Below are positions 7,605-15,952 of a stretch of DNA of 64,000 nt, one piece after another (position 1 is the stretch's first letter; every line of letters starts with the position of its first letter). The DNA lies in contig NZ_FQXY01000009.1 of assembly GCF_900130125.1 (NCBI RefSeq), positions 347,759 to 411,758 on the forward strand, read 5' to 3'. Position numbers and translations under genes: made by a program. The stretch comes from Bacteroides congonensis. Its GTDB lineage: Bacteria > Bacteroidota > Bacteroidia > Bacteroidales > Bacteroidaceae. Below the pieces are notes generated by a model. That model was not told the DNA's origin and did not search any database. It was given only the letters and a program-made list of their open reading frames with translations.

Positions 7605-7664
7605 TTCTTGTATGTAGTAGCCAACTATAGGGAACAGGTTGGCAAGATTAAATTTATATCAATT

Positions 7665-8033
7665 ATGAGAACATTGAGATTTATTGGAACGACCTTGTTA
7701 ATGGTTGTGTTGTGTTTGAACTTTACCGCTTGTGGTGATGATGACGATGATGACCCGTCTAATCCATTGGTTGGAGTATGGCAGAACGATGATGAAGGCG
7801 AACATTTAAGGTGGACCTTCCGAAATGACGGAAGCGGAGAAGAGCATTTATTTTATGACGATGATAGTGAATCATACACATATCAGTTTACTTACATCTA
7901 TGATAGTAAATCCAGTACATTAATAATAAACTATGACGATGATGATACCGACAAATACACTATCAACATTAATGGCAATACTATGACAGCCAAGAATGAG
8001 TATGGTACAGAAATTACTTATAAGAAGAAATGA
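7665..8033 (+). CDS. Small surface-type lipoprotein, 122 aa
   Basis: The signal peptide MRTLRFIGTTLLMVVLCLNFTAC ends in a lipobox (FTAC), and the lipidated Cys is followed by GDDDDDD. An acidic run right after the Cys acts as a surface-export signal in Bacteroidetes, so an outer-face location is likely. The mature part (VGVWQNDDEGEHLRWTF...TYTYDSKSSTLII-like pattern) suggests a small lipocalin-like beta barrel. The ATG at 7665 is chosen because the upstream in-frame TTG at 7608 lies inside the structured RNA. It is paired with a paralogue 25 bases downstream. Confidence 0.8.
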   Translation: MRTLRFIGTTLLMVVLCLNFTACGDDDDDDPSNPLVGVWQNDDEGEHLRWTFRNDGSGEEHLFYDDDSESYTYQFTYIYDSKSSTLIINYDDDDTDKYTININGNTMTAKNEYGTEITYKKK

Positions 8034-8058
8034 GTATTGAATCTAATAGATTATGATA

Positions 8059-8469
8059 ATGAAGACATTAAGATTTATTGGTATGGCTTTAGTAGCCATT
8101 ATTATGAGTGTGAACTTTGTAGCTTGTGGTGATGATGATGACGACAAGAGTGGTGATGCTGCCAATTTCATAGGCAAGTGGAAGATTGAAAAGACAAATT
8201 ACGAAGGTGAAACAGAAGAATGGGATGGTTATCCATACCTTGTGGTAACAGCTTCTAACTTCTATTTTACAGATGAAGCAGGAGCAACTAAATCTGACCA
8301 TTCGACTTATACCTATGACGCAAAGAATAAGGTTATTAATGCCAAGTATGTAAATGGTGGAGAATCTTATACTATCAAGGTCGTTAAACTGACTGATACA
8401 GAATTCCAATGGCAATGGGACGAAGATGATAATAACCAATGGACTACCTTCTACTGTAAGAAGGTATAA
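8059..8469 (+). CDS. Small surface-type lipoprotein, 136 aa (paralogue)
   Basis: The signal peptide MKTLRFIGMALVAIIMSVNFVAC is nearly the same as that of the gene before it, again with the lipidated Cys followed by GDDDDD. The mature region (FIGKWKIEKTNYEGETEEW, YTYDAKNKVINAKYVNGG, TDTEFQWQWDED) has the lipocalin-like strand spacing seen in many Bacteroides lipoproteins. ATG 8053 is also in frame two codons earlier. It lies 25 bases downstream of its paralogue and is probably co-transcribed from the 7326-7355 promoter. A terminator follows. Confidence 0.8.
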   Translation: MKTLRFIGMALVAIIMSVNFVACGDDDDDKSGDAANFIGKWKIEKTNYEGETEEWDGYPYLVVTASNFYFTDEAGATKSDHSTYTYDAKNKVINAKYVNGGESYTIKVVKLTDTEFQWQWDEDDNNQWTTFYCKKV

Positions 8470-8491
8470 CAAGAATCTTCAATAAAGACGA

Positions 8492-8531
8492 AAGGCAGCA
8501 TTGAAGTAACATTCACTTGCTGCCTTATTAA
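8492..8531. terminator. Bidirectional hairpin terminator
   Basis: AAGGCAGCA (8492-8500) and TGCTGCCTT (8518-8526) form a 9-bp stem between the converging lipoprotein gene and the small minus-strand gene. Confidence 0.65.
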
Positions 8532-8705
8532 TTACCTCCTTCTCTTCTTAACTAATTTATGCTTATCCTTCTTAGCTGAATTTGAGAATAGTTGTTCTAA
8601 CATTTCCCTTGTAATAGGTAAGTATGTTACTTCTGTGAGTTTGGTTTCTTTAATCTCTTGTGGTAAATAATGAATTGTGTTATTCCTCTTTGGTGTTACT
8701 TGCAT
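8532..8705 (-). CDS. Small basic protein, 57 aa
   Basis: An ATG (8703-8705) to TAA frame reads MQVTPKRNNTIHYLPQEIKE, then a helical middle (ITREMLEQLFSNSAKK) and a very basic tail (KDKHKLVKKRRR). The tail suggests nucleic-acid binding. The frame converges on the lipoprotein pair and shares its terminator. Codon choice (AAG Lys, AGG/AGA Arg) matches the element, supporting it as a real gene. No homologue is recognised; it could be a small regulator or a recombination directionality factor. That last idea rests only on size, charge and location near the presumed element end. Confidence 0.5.
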   Translation of the reverse strand: MQVTPKRNNTIHYLPQEIKETKLTEVTYLPITREMLEQLFSNSAKKDKHKLVKKRRR

Positions 8706-8974
8706 ATTTGTGTAGCAATAAATAGGTTGGTAATTGATTTATCTACAGTAAAGGTACTAAGAAGCAGGGGAAGAACATAATACAAGGAGCGAAGTTTTAA
8801 ATATTGCAGGGCAGGCATATTTAAATACCACTATTCCAAAGTTTGTAAGGCTGTAAACAAGGAATAGGTGATTAAGCTATTATTGAATGTAGATAATTAC
8901 CATAGCATTACTAATACTACCTTTTATTGCAGAATATATTAATATAATCCCCCTGTCTATGAAGGGTTGAATAG
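8706..8974. other. Non-coding right end of the accessory element
   Basis: No open frame is convincing. The stretch holds the third, diverged copy of the dispersed repeat (TACTACCTTTTATTGCAG, 8915-8932) and then AATATAATCCCCCTG. Because the next feature is the tRNA-Gly promoter and core chromosome follows, the element boundary probably lies here, but no flanking direct repeat can be identified from this window alone. Confidence 0.4.
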
Positions 8975-9004
8975 TTGCATTATAAGTATAATTCATTACC
9001 TTTG
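8975..9004 (+). promoter_or_regulatory. Bacteroides-type promoter of the tRNA-Gly
   Basis: TTG (8975-8977), a 19-base spacer and TACCTTTG (8997-9004) form a near-perfect consensus promoter. The predicted start near 9010 gives a 125-base 5' leader before the tRNA. Confidence 0.75.
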
Positions 9005-9136
9005 CAGCGTGGATGAAGTCCGCAAAGAGATTATTAATTTAATTATTAACCATTCTTGGATTTAACTTAGAAGTTCAACCAAGAGTTCAACCATAGATTC
9101 TATAAGGAAATCTGTTATTAAAGATAACTATTATAA

Positions 9137-9242
9137 GCGGTTATAGCTCAGTTGGTTGCCTGCGAAGCCGAAGGCTTTGAAGGCTTTAGAGAGCACTAGC
9201 TTCCCAAGCTGGGGGTCGCGAGTTCGAGCCTCGTTTACCGCT
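9137..9242 (+). tRNA. tRNA-Gly(CCC) with a 32-nt D-loop insertion
   Basis: Acceptor strands are GCGGTTA (9137-9143) and TTACCGC (9235-9241), with one T-T mismatch at pair 6. The D-stem is GCTC/GAGC. The anticodon stem is CTAGC/GCTGG with loop TTCCCAA, so the anticodon is CCC (9203-9205). The T-arm is GCGAG-TTCGAGC-CTCGT. Without the insertion the gene is a normal 74-nt tRNA. The extra bases 9158-9189 follow AGTTGGTT in the D-loop and contain a small palindrome (AAGCC-GAA-GGCTT) and a tandem 9-mer GAAGGCTTT x2 (9170-9187). It could be a pseudogene, or a functional tRNA with an extended D-loop. CCA is not encoded. Confidence 0.75.
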
Positions 9243-9250
9243 CGTTTGAA

Positions 9251-9289
9251 AATCAGGCAGTTAACTTATGCATACTGTCTGATTTTTTG
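9251..9289 (+). terminator. Terminator of the tRNA-Gly transcript
   Basis: AATCAGGCAGT (9251-9261) pairs with ACTGTCTGATT (9273-9283), followed by TTTTTG. Confidence 0.85.
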
Positions 9290-9336
9290 TTTATTATAAT
9301 ATACAGTTGAGATATAAAGAAAATAATGTATGAAGA

Positions 9337-9369
9337 ATGAGCGCAGTTCGCTCATTTTTCGTATTTTTG
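9337..9369 (+). promoter_or_regulatory. Hairpin and -7 box upstream of proS
   Basis: ATGAGCG-CAGTT-CGCTCAT (9337-9355) is a 7-bp stem followed by TTTTTC and then TATTTTTG (9362-9369), a good TAnnTTTG -7 box. The stem occupies the place where the -33 box would be, so it may act as a terminator for upstream reading or as an operator. Confidence 0.5.
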
Positions 9370-9412
9370 CACCCTGTTTTAACACCCGAAAAAATTTAAA
9401 TAGAAGAATATA

Positions 9413-10906
9413 ATGGCAAAAGAACTGAAAGACCTTACCAAACGTAGTGAAAACTACTCACAGTGGTACAACGATTTGGTGGTAAAAGCTGATTTGGCAG
9501 AGCAGTCTGCCGTACGCGGATGTATGGTGATTAAGCCTTACGGATACGCTATTTGGGAGAAAATGCAACGTCAACTGGATGACATGTTCAAAGAGACAGG
9601 ACACGTAAACGCATATTTCCCGTTATTAATCCCGAAATCATTCCTGAGCCGCGAAGCAGAGCATGTGGAAGGCTTCGCAAAAGAGTGTGCCGTAGTAACA
9701 CACTATCGTCTGAAAAATGCGGAAGATGGTTCGGGCGTAGTAGTAGACCCTGCTGCTAAATTAGAAGAAGAATTAATTATCCGTCCGACATCGGAAACGA
9801 TCATTTGGAACACTTATAAGAACTGGATTCAGTCATACCGTGACCTGCCCATCCTTTGCAATCAATGGGCGAACGTTTTCCGTTGGGAGATGCGTACCCG
9901 TTTGTTCCTGCGTACTGCTGAATTCTTGTGGCAGGAAGGACATACCGCTCACGCTACCCGTGAAGAAGCGGAAGAAGAAGCTATCAGAATGTTGAATGTG
10001 TATGGTGACTTTGCTGAAAAATATATGGCCGTTCCGGTAGTAAAAGGTGTAAAATCAGCTAACGAACGTTTTGCCGGCGCACTTGATACTTACACAATCG
10101 AAGCGATGATGCAGGATGGAAAAGCATTGCAAAGTGGTACTTCCCACTTCTTGGGACAGAACTTCGCAAAAGCATTCGACGTTCAGTTTGTTAATAAAGA
10201 AAACAAGTTGGAGTATGTTTGGGCTACTTCATGGGGTGTTTCCACTCGTTTGATGGGTGCATTGATTATGACTCACTCTGACGATAACGGTTTGGTATTA
10301 CCGCCGCATTTGGCTCCGATTCAGGTAGTCATCGTTCCTATCTATAAGAACGATGACCAACTGAAACAGATTGACGCTAAAGTAGAAGGTATTGTCGCTA
10401 AATTGAAAGCATTGGGCATCTCAGTGAAATATGATAATGCAGACAATAAGCGTCCGGGCTTCAAATTTGCGGATTATGAATTGAAGGGTGTTCCTGTTCG
10501 TTTGGTAATGGGTGGCCGTGACCTCGAGAACAATACGATGGAAGTGATGCGCCGCGATACGCTGGAAAAAGAAACTATTACGTGCGACGGTATCGAGACA
10601 TACGTTCAGAACTTGCTTGAAGAAATGCAGGCAAATATCTACAAGAAAGCATTAGACTATCGTAACTCCAAGATTACGACAGTAGATACCTACGACGAAT
10701 TCAAAGAAAAAATCGAAGAAGGCGGATTTATTCTTGCTCACTGGGACGGAACTACCGAAACAGAAGAAAAGATTAAAGAAGATACAAAAGCTACTATCCG
10801 TTGTATCCCGTTCGACTCCTTTGTTCCGGGTGACAAGGAACCGGGTAAATGTATGGTTACAGGTAAACCTTCTGCTTGCCGTGTAGTATTCGCACGTTCT
10901 TATTAA
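9413..10906 (+). CDS. proS: Prolyl-tRNA synthetase
   Basis: This class II aminoacyl-tRNA synthetase charges tRNA-Pro. At 497 residues, with the sequence [21 protein letters not shown] at the N-terminus, it is the archaeal/eukaryote-type ProRS without the INS editing domain, as in other Bacteroidetes. Motif 2 lies around [24 protein letters not shown] (about 140-165), followed by [15 protein letters not shown] and the HGTP anticodon-binding domain ([14 protein letters not shown], about 295 on). The C-terminal domain ends in the conserved aromatic ARSY. It is a single-gene unit with its own promoter and a strong terminator. Confidence 0.95.
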   Translation: MAKELKDLTKRSENYSQWYNDLVVKADLAEQSAVRGCMVIKPYGYAIWEKMQRQLDDMFKETGHVNAYFPLLIPKSFLSREAEHVEGFAKECAVVTHYRLKNAEDGSGVVVDPAAKLEEELIIRPTSETIIWNTYKNWIQSYRDLPILCNQWANVFRWEMRTRLFLRTAEFLWQEGHTAHATREEAEEEAIRMLNVYGDFAEKYMAVPVVKGVKSANERFAGALDTYTIEAMMQDGKALQSGTSHFLGQNFAKAFDVQFVNKENKLEYVWATSWGVSTRLMGALIMTHSDDNGLVLPPHLAPIQVVIVPIYKNDDQLKQIDAKVEGIVAKLKALGISVKYDNADNKRPGFKFADYELKGVPVRLVMGGRDLENNTMEVMRRDTLEKETITCDGIETYVQNLLEEMQANIYKKALDYRNSKITTVDTYDEFKEKIEEGGFILAHWDGTTETEEKIKEDTKATIRCIPFDSFVPGDKEPGKCMVTGKPSACRVVFARSY

Positions 10907-10937
10907 GCTTATAGAAAGTAAATCTGATAGAATCAAA

Positions 10938-10971
10938 AGTCGGGAATCAGTAATGGTTTCCGACTTTTTTT
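10938..10971 (+). terminator. Terminator of proS
   Basis: AGTCGGGAA (10938-10946) pairs with TTTCCGACT (10957-10965), followed by TTTTTT. Confidence 0.85.
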
Positions 10972-11044
10972 ATGCCCATTTCAGTTTTATTTCAGAAATA
11001 TCCCTTTTCTTTGTAATGCATTTATAAAGAAAGGAGAAAGAACA

Positions 11045-11722
11045 ATGAAGATATTGATTGTAGAAGACGAGCCGTCGTTAAGGGAACTGATCCAATGTTC
11101 ACTTGAAAAAGAACGTTATGTTGTGGAAACAGCGGGCGACTTCAATTCAGCGTTACGTAAAATTGAGGATTACGACTATGATTGTATCTTGCTGGATATT
11201 ATGCTGCCGGATGGAAGCGGGCTTGACCTTCTCGAACGATTGAAAGCTCTCCATAAACGGGAAAACGTGATTATCATTTCTGCAAAGGATTCTTTAGAAG
11301 ATAAAGTCTTGGGGCTTGAGCTCGGAGCGGATGATTACTTACCGAAACCATTTCATTTGGTGGAACTGAATGCCCGGATAAAAAGCGTGATCCGTCGTCA
11401 TCAACAGGATGGAGAGATTGATATTCGTCAGGGAAATGTCCGGATAGAACCGGATAAATTCCGTGTATTCGTTAATGACCGCGAACTGGAATTGAACAGA
11501 AAGGAATATGATATTCTGCTATACTTCATTAACCGTCCCGGAAGATTAATCAATAAAAATACATTGGCCGAATCTGTGTGGGGAGATCATATTGATCAGG
11601 TAGATAATTTCGACTTCATATATGCCCAAATCAAGAATCTACGCAAAAAGCTCAAAGATTCGGGCGCAACCCTTGAAATAAAAGCAGTCTACGGATTCGG
11701 ATATAAATTGATTGTTGAATAA
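11045..11722 (+). CDS. OmpR-family response regulator, 225 aa
   Basis: The receiver domain (1-115) has the acidic pocket EDE, the phosphoacceptor Asp51 in LLDIMLPDG, and Lys in LPKPF. The C-terminal winged helix (about 130-222) ends AVYGFGYKLIVE, the usual OmpR/PhoB signature. The gene is followed at once by its histidine kinase. The layout (RR-HK next to a divergent exporter operon and two PepSY-like secreted proteins) suggests it controls an envelope response; the 22-bp-period operator array at 16079-16157 is a candidate target, though that is inference. Confidence 0.92.
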   Translation: MKILIVEDEPSLRELIQCSLEKERYVVETAGDFNSALRKIEDYDYDCILLDIMLPDGSGLDLLERLKALHKRENVIIISAKDSLEDKVLGLELGADDYLPKPFHLVELNARIKSVIRRHQQDGEIDIRQGNVRIEPDKFRVFVNDRELELNRKEYDILLYFINRPGRLINKNTLAESVWGDHIDQVDNFDFIYAQIKNLRKKLKDSGATLEIKAVYGFGYKLIVE

Positions 11723-11738
11723 AAAGAGACTATCATCC

Positions 11739-13010
11739 ATGAAATTAATATATTACATCATTCTCCGTATCACTCTTGCTCTGACTCTTATCTTGACTGT
11801 CTGGGCTGTTTTCTTTTATGTCACGATGATTGACGAAGTGAATGATGAAGTGGATGATGCCTTGGAAGACTATTCGGAAACAATTATTATCCGTGCGTTG
11901 GCAGGCGAGGAACTACCCTCCAAGACTAACGGTTCCAACAATCAGTATTATATGACGGAAGTAAGTAAGGAATATGCGGAAAGTCAGGAAGATATTCAGT
12001 ACAAGGACTCCATGGTATATATTGAAGAAAAAGGAGAAACCGAACCGGCACGCATTCTTACCACAATCTTTCAGGATGATGAAGGACGATACCATGAACT
12101 GACAGTCTCTACTCCCAGTATCGAAAAAGATGATTTGAAAGATGCTATTCAGGTATGGATTATTTTTCTGTATGTGGCTTTACTATTCTGTATTATTATA
12201 ATTTCGGTGTGGGTATTCTATCGGAACATGCGCCCGCTGTATGTACTTCTTCATTGGTTGGACAATTATCAAACCGGGAAAAAAAATGAACCGTTGAACA
12301 ATAATACCCAAATTACAGAATTTAGGAAATTGAATGATGCCGCTACCCGTTATGTAGAACGTACAGAACAGATGTTTGAACAGCAAAAACAGTTTATAGG
12401 GAATGCTTCGCATGAGATACAGACTCCGCTTGCCATCTGCCGCAACCGATTGGAAATGCTGATGGAAGATGATTCATTATCAGAAAAGCAACTGGAAGAA
12501 TTGATAAAAACACATCAGACCTTGGAGTACATTACCAAACTGAATAAATCCCTGCTATTACTTACTAAGATAGATAATGGTCAGTTTACCGATGCTAAAC
12601 AGTTGGAATTTAATATACTTCTCAAACAGTACTTGCAAGACTATAAAGAAGTGTATAACTATCGCAATATAGAAACTTGCATTGAAGAACAAGATATTTT
12701 CAATGTTACAATGAATGAATCCCTGGCGGTGGCTTTACTGACAAATCTTCTAAAGAATGCTTTTGTGCATAATGTAGATAGGGGACATATCCGAATAGTT
12801 GTGACTAAAAACAATATAACTTTCCGGAATACAGGAGTAGAGCATCCGTTGGACAAGGAACATATCTTTGAGCGTTTCTATCAAGGTGCCAAGAAGGAAG
12901 GTTCTACCGGATTGGGATTGGCAATAGCCGAATCCATCTGTCGCTTGCAGCATCTTACCCTACGGTATTACTACGAACAGGGAGAACATTGCTTTGAGAT
13001 TTCTAAATAG
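11739..13010 (+). CDS. Membrane sensor histidine kinase, 423 aa
   Basis: Two membrane helices (about residues 4-25 and 138-162) flank a short periplasmic sensor of about 110 residues. A HAMP-like linker follows, then the HisKA box NASHEIQTPLA with phosphoacceptor His225, and the HATPase N-box NLLKNAFVHN and G2 box GSTGLGLAIAES. The G1 box is weak (NTGVEHP instead of DxGxG), as in many Bacteroides kinases of this type. I used the ATG at 11739, 16 bases after the regulator's stop, rather than the TTG at 11712. It forms a two-gene operon with the response regulator. Confidence 0.9.
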   Translation: MKLIYYIILRITLALTLILTVWAVFFYVTMIDEVNDEVDDALEDYSETIIIRALAGEELPSKTNGSNNQYYMTEVSKEYAESQEDIQYKDSMVYIEEKGETEPARILTTIFQDDEGRYHELTVSTPSIEKDDLKDAIQVWIIFLYVALLFCIIIISVWVFYRNMRPLYVLLHWLDNYQTGKKNEPLNNNTQITEFRKLNDAATRYVERTEQMFEQQKQFIGNASHEIQTPLAICRNRLEMLMEDDSLSEKQLEELIKTHQTLEYITKLNKSLLLLTKIDNGQFTDAKQLEFNILLKQYLQDYKEVYNYRNIETCIEEQDIFNVTMNESLAVALLTNLLKNAFVHNVDRGHIRIVVTKNNITFRNTGVEHPLDKEHIFERFYQGAKKEGSTGLGLAIAESICRLQHLTLRYYYEQGEHCFEISK

Positions 13011-13111
13011 GACTTGATTCTCTCCATAAAAGAATCCCCTTATTTAAATCATATTGCAGATAAGCGTGATTTAAACAAGGGGAATTTCATTAGAATTAAA
13101 TTGTACGATAG

Positions 13112-14068
13112 TTATCGGGAACGGATTTCCCTTCTCATAAACATACTATACGAAATTGCAAAACAGATAACAGTCGCTGCAATCAATCCGGTCAGTTGCG
13201 GCCAAACGACCAAAAGGCTTTGTCCTAAAGGTAGAGGACTTGGAATAGCTCCCTGTACCTGTTCCATAGTCAGTGGGCCGAGACTTCTGACAGAAGGCAT
13301 CAACAATGTCGTAGTAGCTTCATTAAACAGTTCGCTCGGTGCCAGACGCATCAAACCAAGAATAAACTTCTGATAACTGATTATCTGATAAGGCGATGCC
13401 ATTTCCGACGGACTCAGCCCTTTTGCCACCAAATTCACAATCATCGTATAGAATATGCTGAAAAATAGCCATACGGCTACCGATGCCAGTGCTGAAGTAG
13501 CAGCCTGACGAAAACGAAGTGAAAACAGAATAGCCAGATTCAACCAGAAGGCAACATAGAAAATGCTTGTTATAATGAAGAAAACAATTCTCCAGAATTC
13601 TTCTGCCGTAGGAGGAATACCAATGGCAACCAGTCCGAATCCCATTACTAAAAAGCCCAGTACAAACAGCATGATACCAATGACTATTAAAGCAGCCACG
13701 AACTTGGCATTAATAATACAATCACGATGAATAGGCTGGGAGAGCATACGGCTTAATGTTCCCTTATTCTGCTCGGAATTAACAGCATCAAAACCTAAAG
13801 CAATTCCCAACAATGGCCCCAGGAAGTTGATAAACAACACAAAAGAGGGAAGAGTCCCGTCCGATGCCGTGAATAACTTCAGGAATAGGAATGAACCGTC
13901 CGGATCATTAGGTTTTATGGCTGCACCTATATTGGTGAGCGCCGTATATAACGACCCCATACAAGTGAGTGCTATAATACCAATCAAGATAATGAAACGC
14001 CAACTCTTGACATGATCGGCAATTTCTTTGTTGACGATAACCCAAAAAGGATGATTGACTTTATTCAT
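13112..14068 (-). CDS. ABC-2 type transporter permease, 318 aa
   Basis: About six membrane helices (first at LIGIIALTCMGSLYTA, last at GLIAATVICFAISYSMF) with a large external loop after helix 1, and the cytoplasmic motif NSEQNKGTLSRMLSQPIHR typical of ABC-2/NatB-like permeases. The ATG at 14068 overlaps the last 8 bases of the ATPase gene (ATGAATAA) and is preceded by purine-rich GGAGGAAGGAGAAAGAC, a good ribosome-binding region; the ATG at 14089 is less likely. With the ATPase and the NEW3 protein it forms a three-gene exporter operon. Confidence 0.88.
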   Translation of the reverse strand: MNKVNHPFWVIVNKEIADHVKSWRFIILIGIIALTCMGSLYTALTNIGAAIKPNDPDGSFLFLKLFTASDGTLPSFVLFINFLGPLLGIALGFDAVNSEQNKGTLSRMLSQPIHRDCIINAKFVAALIVIGIMLFVLGFLVMGFGLVAIGIPPTAEEFWRIVFFIITSIFYVAFWLNLAILFSLRFRQAATSALASVAVWLFFSIFYTMIVNLVAKGLSPSEMASPYQIISYQKFILGLMRLAPSELFNEATTTLLMPSVRSLGPLTMEQVQGAIPSPLPLGQSLLVVWPQLTGLIAATVICFAISYSMFMRREIRSR

Positions 14069-14804
14069 GTCTTTCTCCTCCTTCCTCAAAATAATGGTTA
14101 TAAATATCAGACAATTCCTGTTTCTTTTCTTTCAGTTCTGCCATATCAATCAAAGCCAGTAATTTGCCGCTACTGAACAACCCCACCCGGTCACAAACTT
14201 TCTGTACCTGATCCAAATGATGGGACGAAAACAGCACAGTCAAGCCCTCTTTTTTGCTTAACCAATGAATCAATTCGATAAACTCCTGAACACCCGCATG
14301 GTCAATACCTGAAGTCGGTTCGTCCAAAATAATAATTTCCGGATTCTTTATTAGTACGTCGGCAAGCCCCAGACGCTGTCTCATTCCCCGGGAATATTTT
14401 CCGGTCTTTTTCTTCAACTGGTCTTCAAGGCCTACACGCTTCATCAACTCCATTGCTTTTTCTTTTGCTTCCCCATCAGGAATACCATTCAACCGGGCTG
14501 TATAGATCAGATTTTCCGGGCCTGTCATATCATCATAGAATCCTACATCTTCGGGAAGATACCCGATTTTCCTTTTCACCTCGATAGGATGTGTAGTGGA
14601 ATTTATTCCACAAATTTCGACCGTTCCCGATGTGGGTTCCGTCAATCCCAACATCATTAATATAGTCGTTGATTTTCCGGCACCGTTCGGGCCTAATAAT
14701 CCGAAAATTTCTCCTTTCTGAATATTCAGGCGAATATGATCTACAGCAGTAAAGTTACCATATTGTTTGGTTAAATCGGTAAGTACGATCACTTGTTCGC
14801 CCAT
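14061..14804 (-). CDS. ABC transporter ATP-binding protein, 247 aa
   Basis: Walker A GPNGAGKST (about residues 38-46), signature YSRGMRQRLGLADVL, Walker B IIILDEPTSGID and the switch His in LFSSHHLDQV are all present. It belongs to the NatA/CcmA-like class of export ATPases. It is co-translated with the permease downstream (8-bp overlap) and starts 2 bases after the stop of the NEW3-domain gene upstream. The trio probably exports or handles a lipid, peptide or envelope component; the substrate cannot be read from sequence. Confidence 0.92.
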   Translation of the reverse strand: MGEQVIVLTDLTKQYGNFTAVDHIRLNIQKGEIFGLLGPNGAGKSTTILMMLGLTEPTSGTVEICGINSTTHPIEVKRKIGYLPEDVGFYDDMTGPENLIYTARLNGIPDGEAKEKAMELMKRVGLEDQLKKKTGKYSRGMRQRLGLADVLIKNPEIIILDEPTSGIDHAGVQEFIELIHWLSKKEGLTVLFSSHHLDQVQKVCDRVGLFSSGKLLALIDMAELKEKKQELSDIYNHYFEEGGERHE

Positions 14805-14806
14805 AT

Positions 14807-15952
14807 TTACCTCCTTCCATATTTACGGAACAGATAGTAGACAACACCTATGGTAGCAATAATAATAAGTACACCTACCCATCCCCATATCATTGGAGTC
14901 TTTACAGCTATCCTGAATTGCGCATCCGCGTTTACTTCAGGGGTCTTGGCCATCATGGTAGTCACATAATCGCCGGGAAGTGCTTTTTTAGAAGCTTTCA
15001 ATGTAGCCGTCACAGTTGATGTTTCTCCGGCTTTTAACGCATCAATCTTGGAAGGTTCGAAGGTCACTTCCCAGTCTGCCGGCTTATTGGCGGATAATTG
15101 GATATCTTTCAGCAATGAAGATCCTGTATTCTTGACTTCCAACTCTATTTTCTTCACATCACCGGCTGTAACGTCTGTACTTAACAGTCCACGTGGAGTA
15201 GTCAGCTCCATTTGATAAGAGCCGGTAACAACGACTTCCAATTCTAATTCTGCCGAAGTAGTCCCCGTGGCCGCACGTACCGGAATCTTATAACTGCCGG
15301 CTTCGACATTGGCAGGCGGAGTAACATCTATACTTACGTTTTGAGTGCTGTTTGCTTCTACCTGAGCTGAAGTGGCTTGTTTGTAATTGGGTTTAAAAAT
15401 AACATTCCATCCTCTTGGCGCATTAGCCATCAATGCATATAATTGCTGATCGGCCGTTTGGTTCTTCAAAGTAGCGCTAAAAGTAAAAGTGGATTTGGAG
15501 TTTCCCTGCATATTAGGCTGGTCGGTAGTAAACTCCGTCTGATAAGTACCTTTCTGGGCAACAACAATGTCCAATGGAAGTTTCGTTTCTCCGGCATACA
15601 CAACGAAGTGGTAATTTCCTTTATTTACTTTCAATGGAACTTCGACTTTTAAATTAAAAGTCTTTTTTTCTTTAGGAAGCACGGATAACTGACTCAGACT
15701 CCATCCACCGGATTTCATTTCATGTTTCCAACTGCTGCCTAGCCCGCTGACGGAAAGGGTTGCATTCGTCAATTCGTCAGTGTTGTTAATAAGGTCAATG
15801 CTGTAATCAATTGATGCTCCGGGTGATACGGAGATTTTTGTGTAAGGTGTGTACAATACCACGCTTTTAGAAATCGAATCATTTGCGCGTGTGTAGTTCA
15901 TGGGAATCAGTCCCAGTAGAATAGCTAATAATAAGAGATAATTTGTTCTCAT
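14807..15952 (-). CDS. Secreted NEW3-repeat protein with C-terminal membrane anchor, 381 aa
   Basis: A signal peptide (RTNYLLLLAILLGLIPMNYTRAN) is followed by about three Ig-like NEW3 (alpha-galactosidase-associated) domains with repeated patterns such as P-GWNVIFKPN, ANSTQNVSIDVTPPANVEAGSY and PADWEVTFEPSKIDALKAGETSTV. It ends in one membrane helix (WGWVGVLIIIATIGVVYYLF) and a basic tail, so the domains face the periplasm. It is the first gene of the exporter operon and may act as the transporter's periplasmic partner. ATG 15952 was preferred to 15958 and 15997 because it gives a normal signal peptide. Confidence 0.85.
   Translation of the reverse strand: MRTNYLLLLAILLGLIPMNYTRANDSISKSVVLYTPYTKISVSPGASIDYSIDLINNTDELTNATLSVSGLGSSWKHEMKSGGWSLSQLSVLPKEKKTFNLKVEVPLKVNKGNYHFVVYAGETKLPLDIVVAQKGTYQTEFTTDQPNMQGNSKSTFTFSATLKNQTADQQLYALMANAPRGWNVIFKPNYKQATSAQVEANSTQNVSIDVTPPANVEAGSYKIPVRAATGTTSAELELEVVVTGSYQMELTTPRGLLSTDVTAGDVKKIELEVKNTGSSLLKDIQLSANKPADWEVTFEPSKIDALKAGETSTVTATLKASKKALPGDYVTTMMAKTPEVNADAQFRIAVKTPMIWGWVGVLIIIATIGVVYYLFRKYGRR

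Noticed and set aside
8706..9242. tRNA-Gly as the integration site of the left element
   Set aside because: The element lies on the 5' side of the tRNA, beyond its promoter, while integration usually targets the 3' end. No duplicated tRNA segment is visible in the window.
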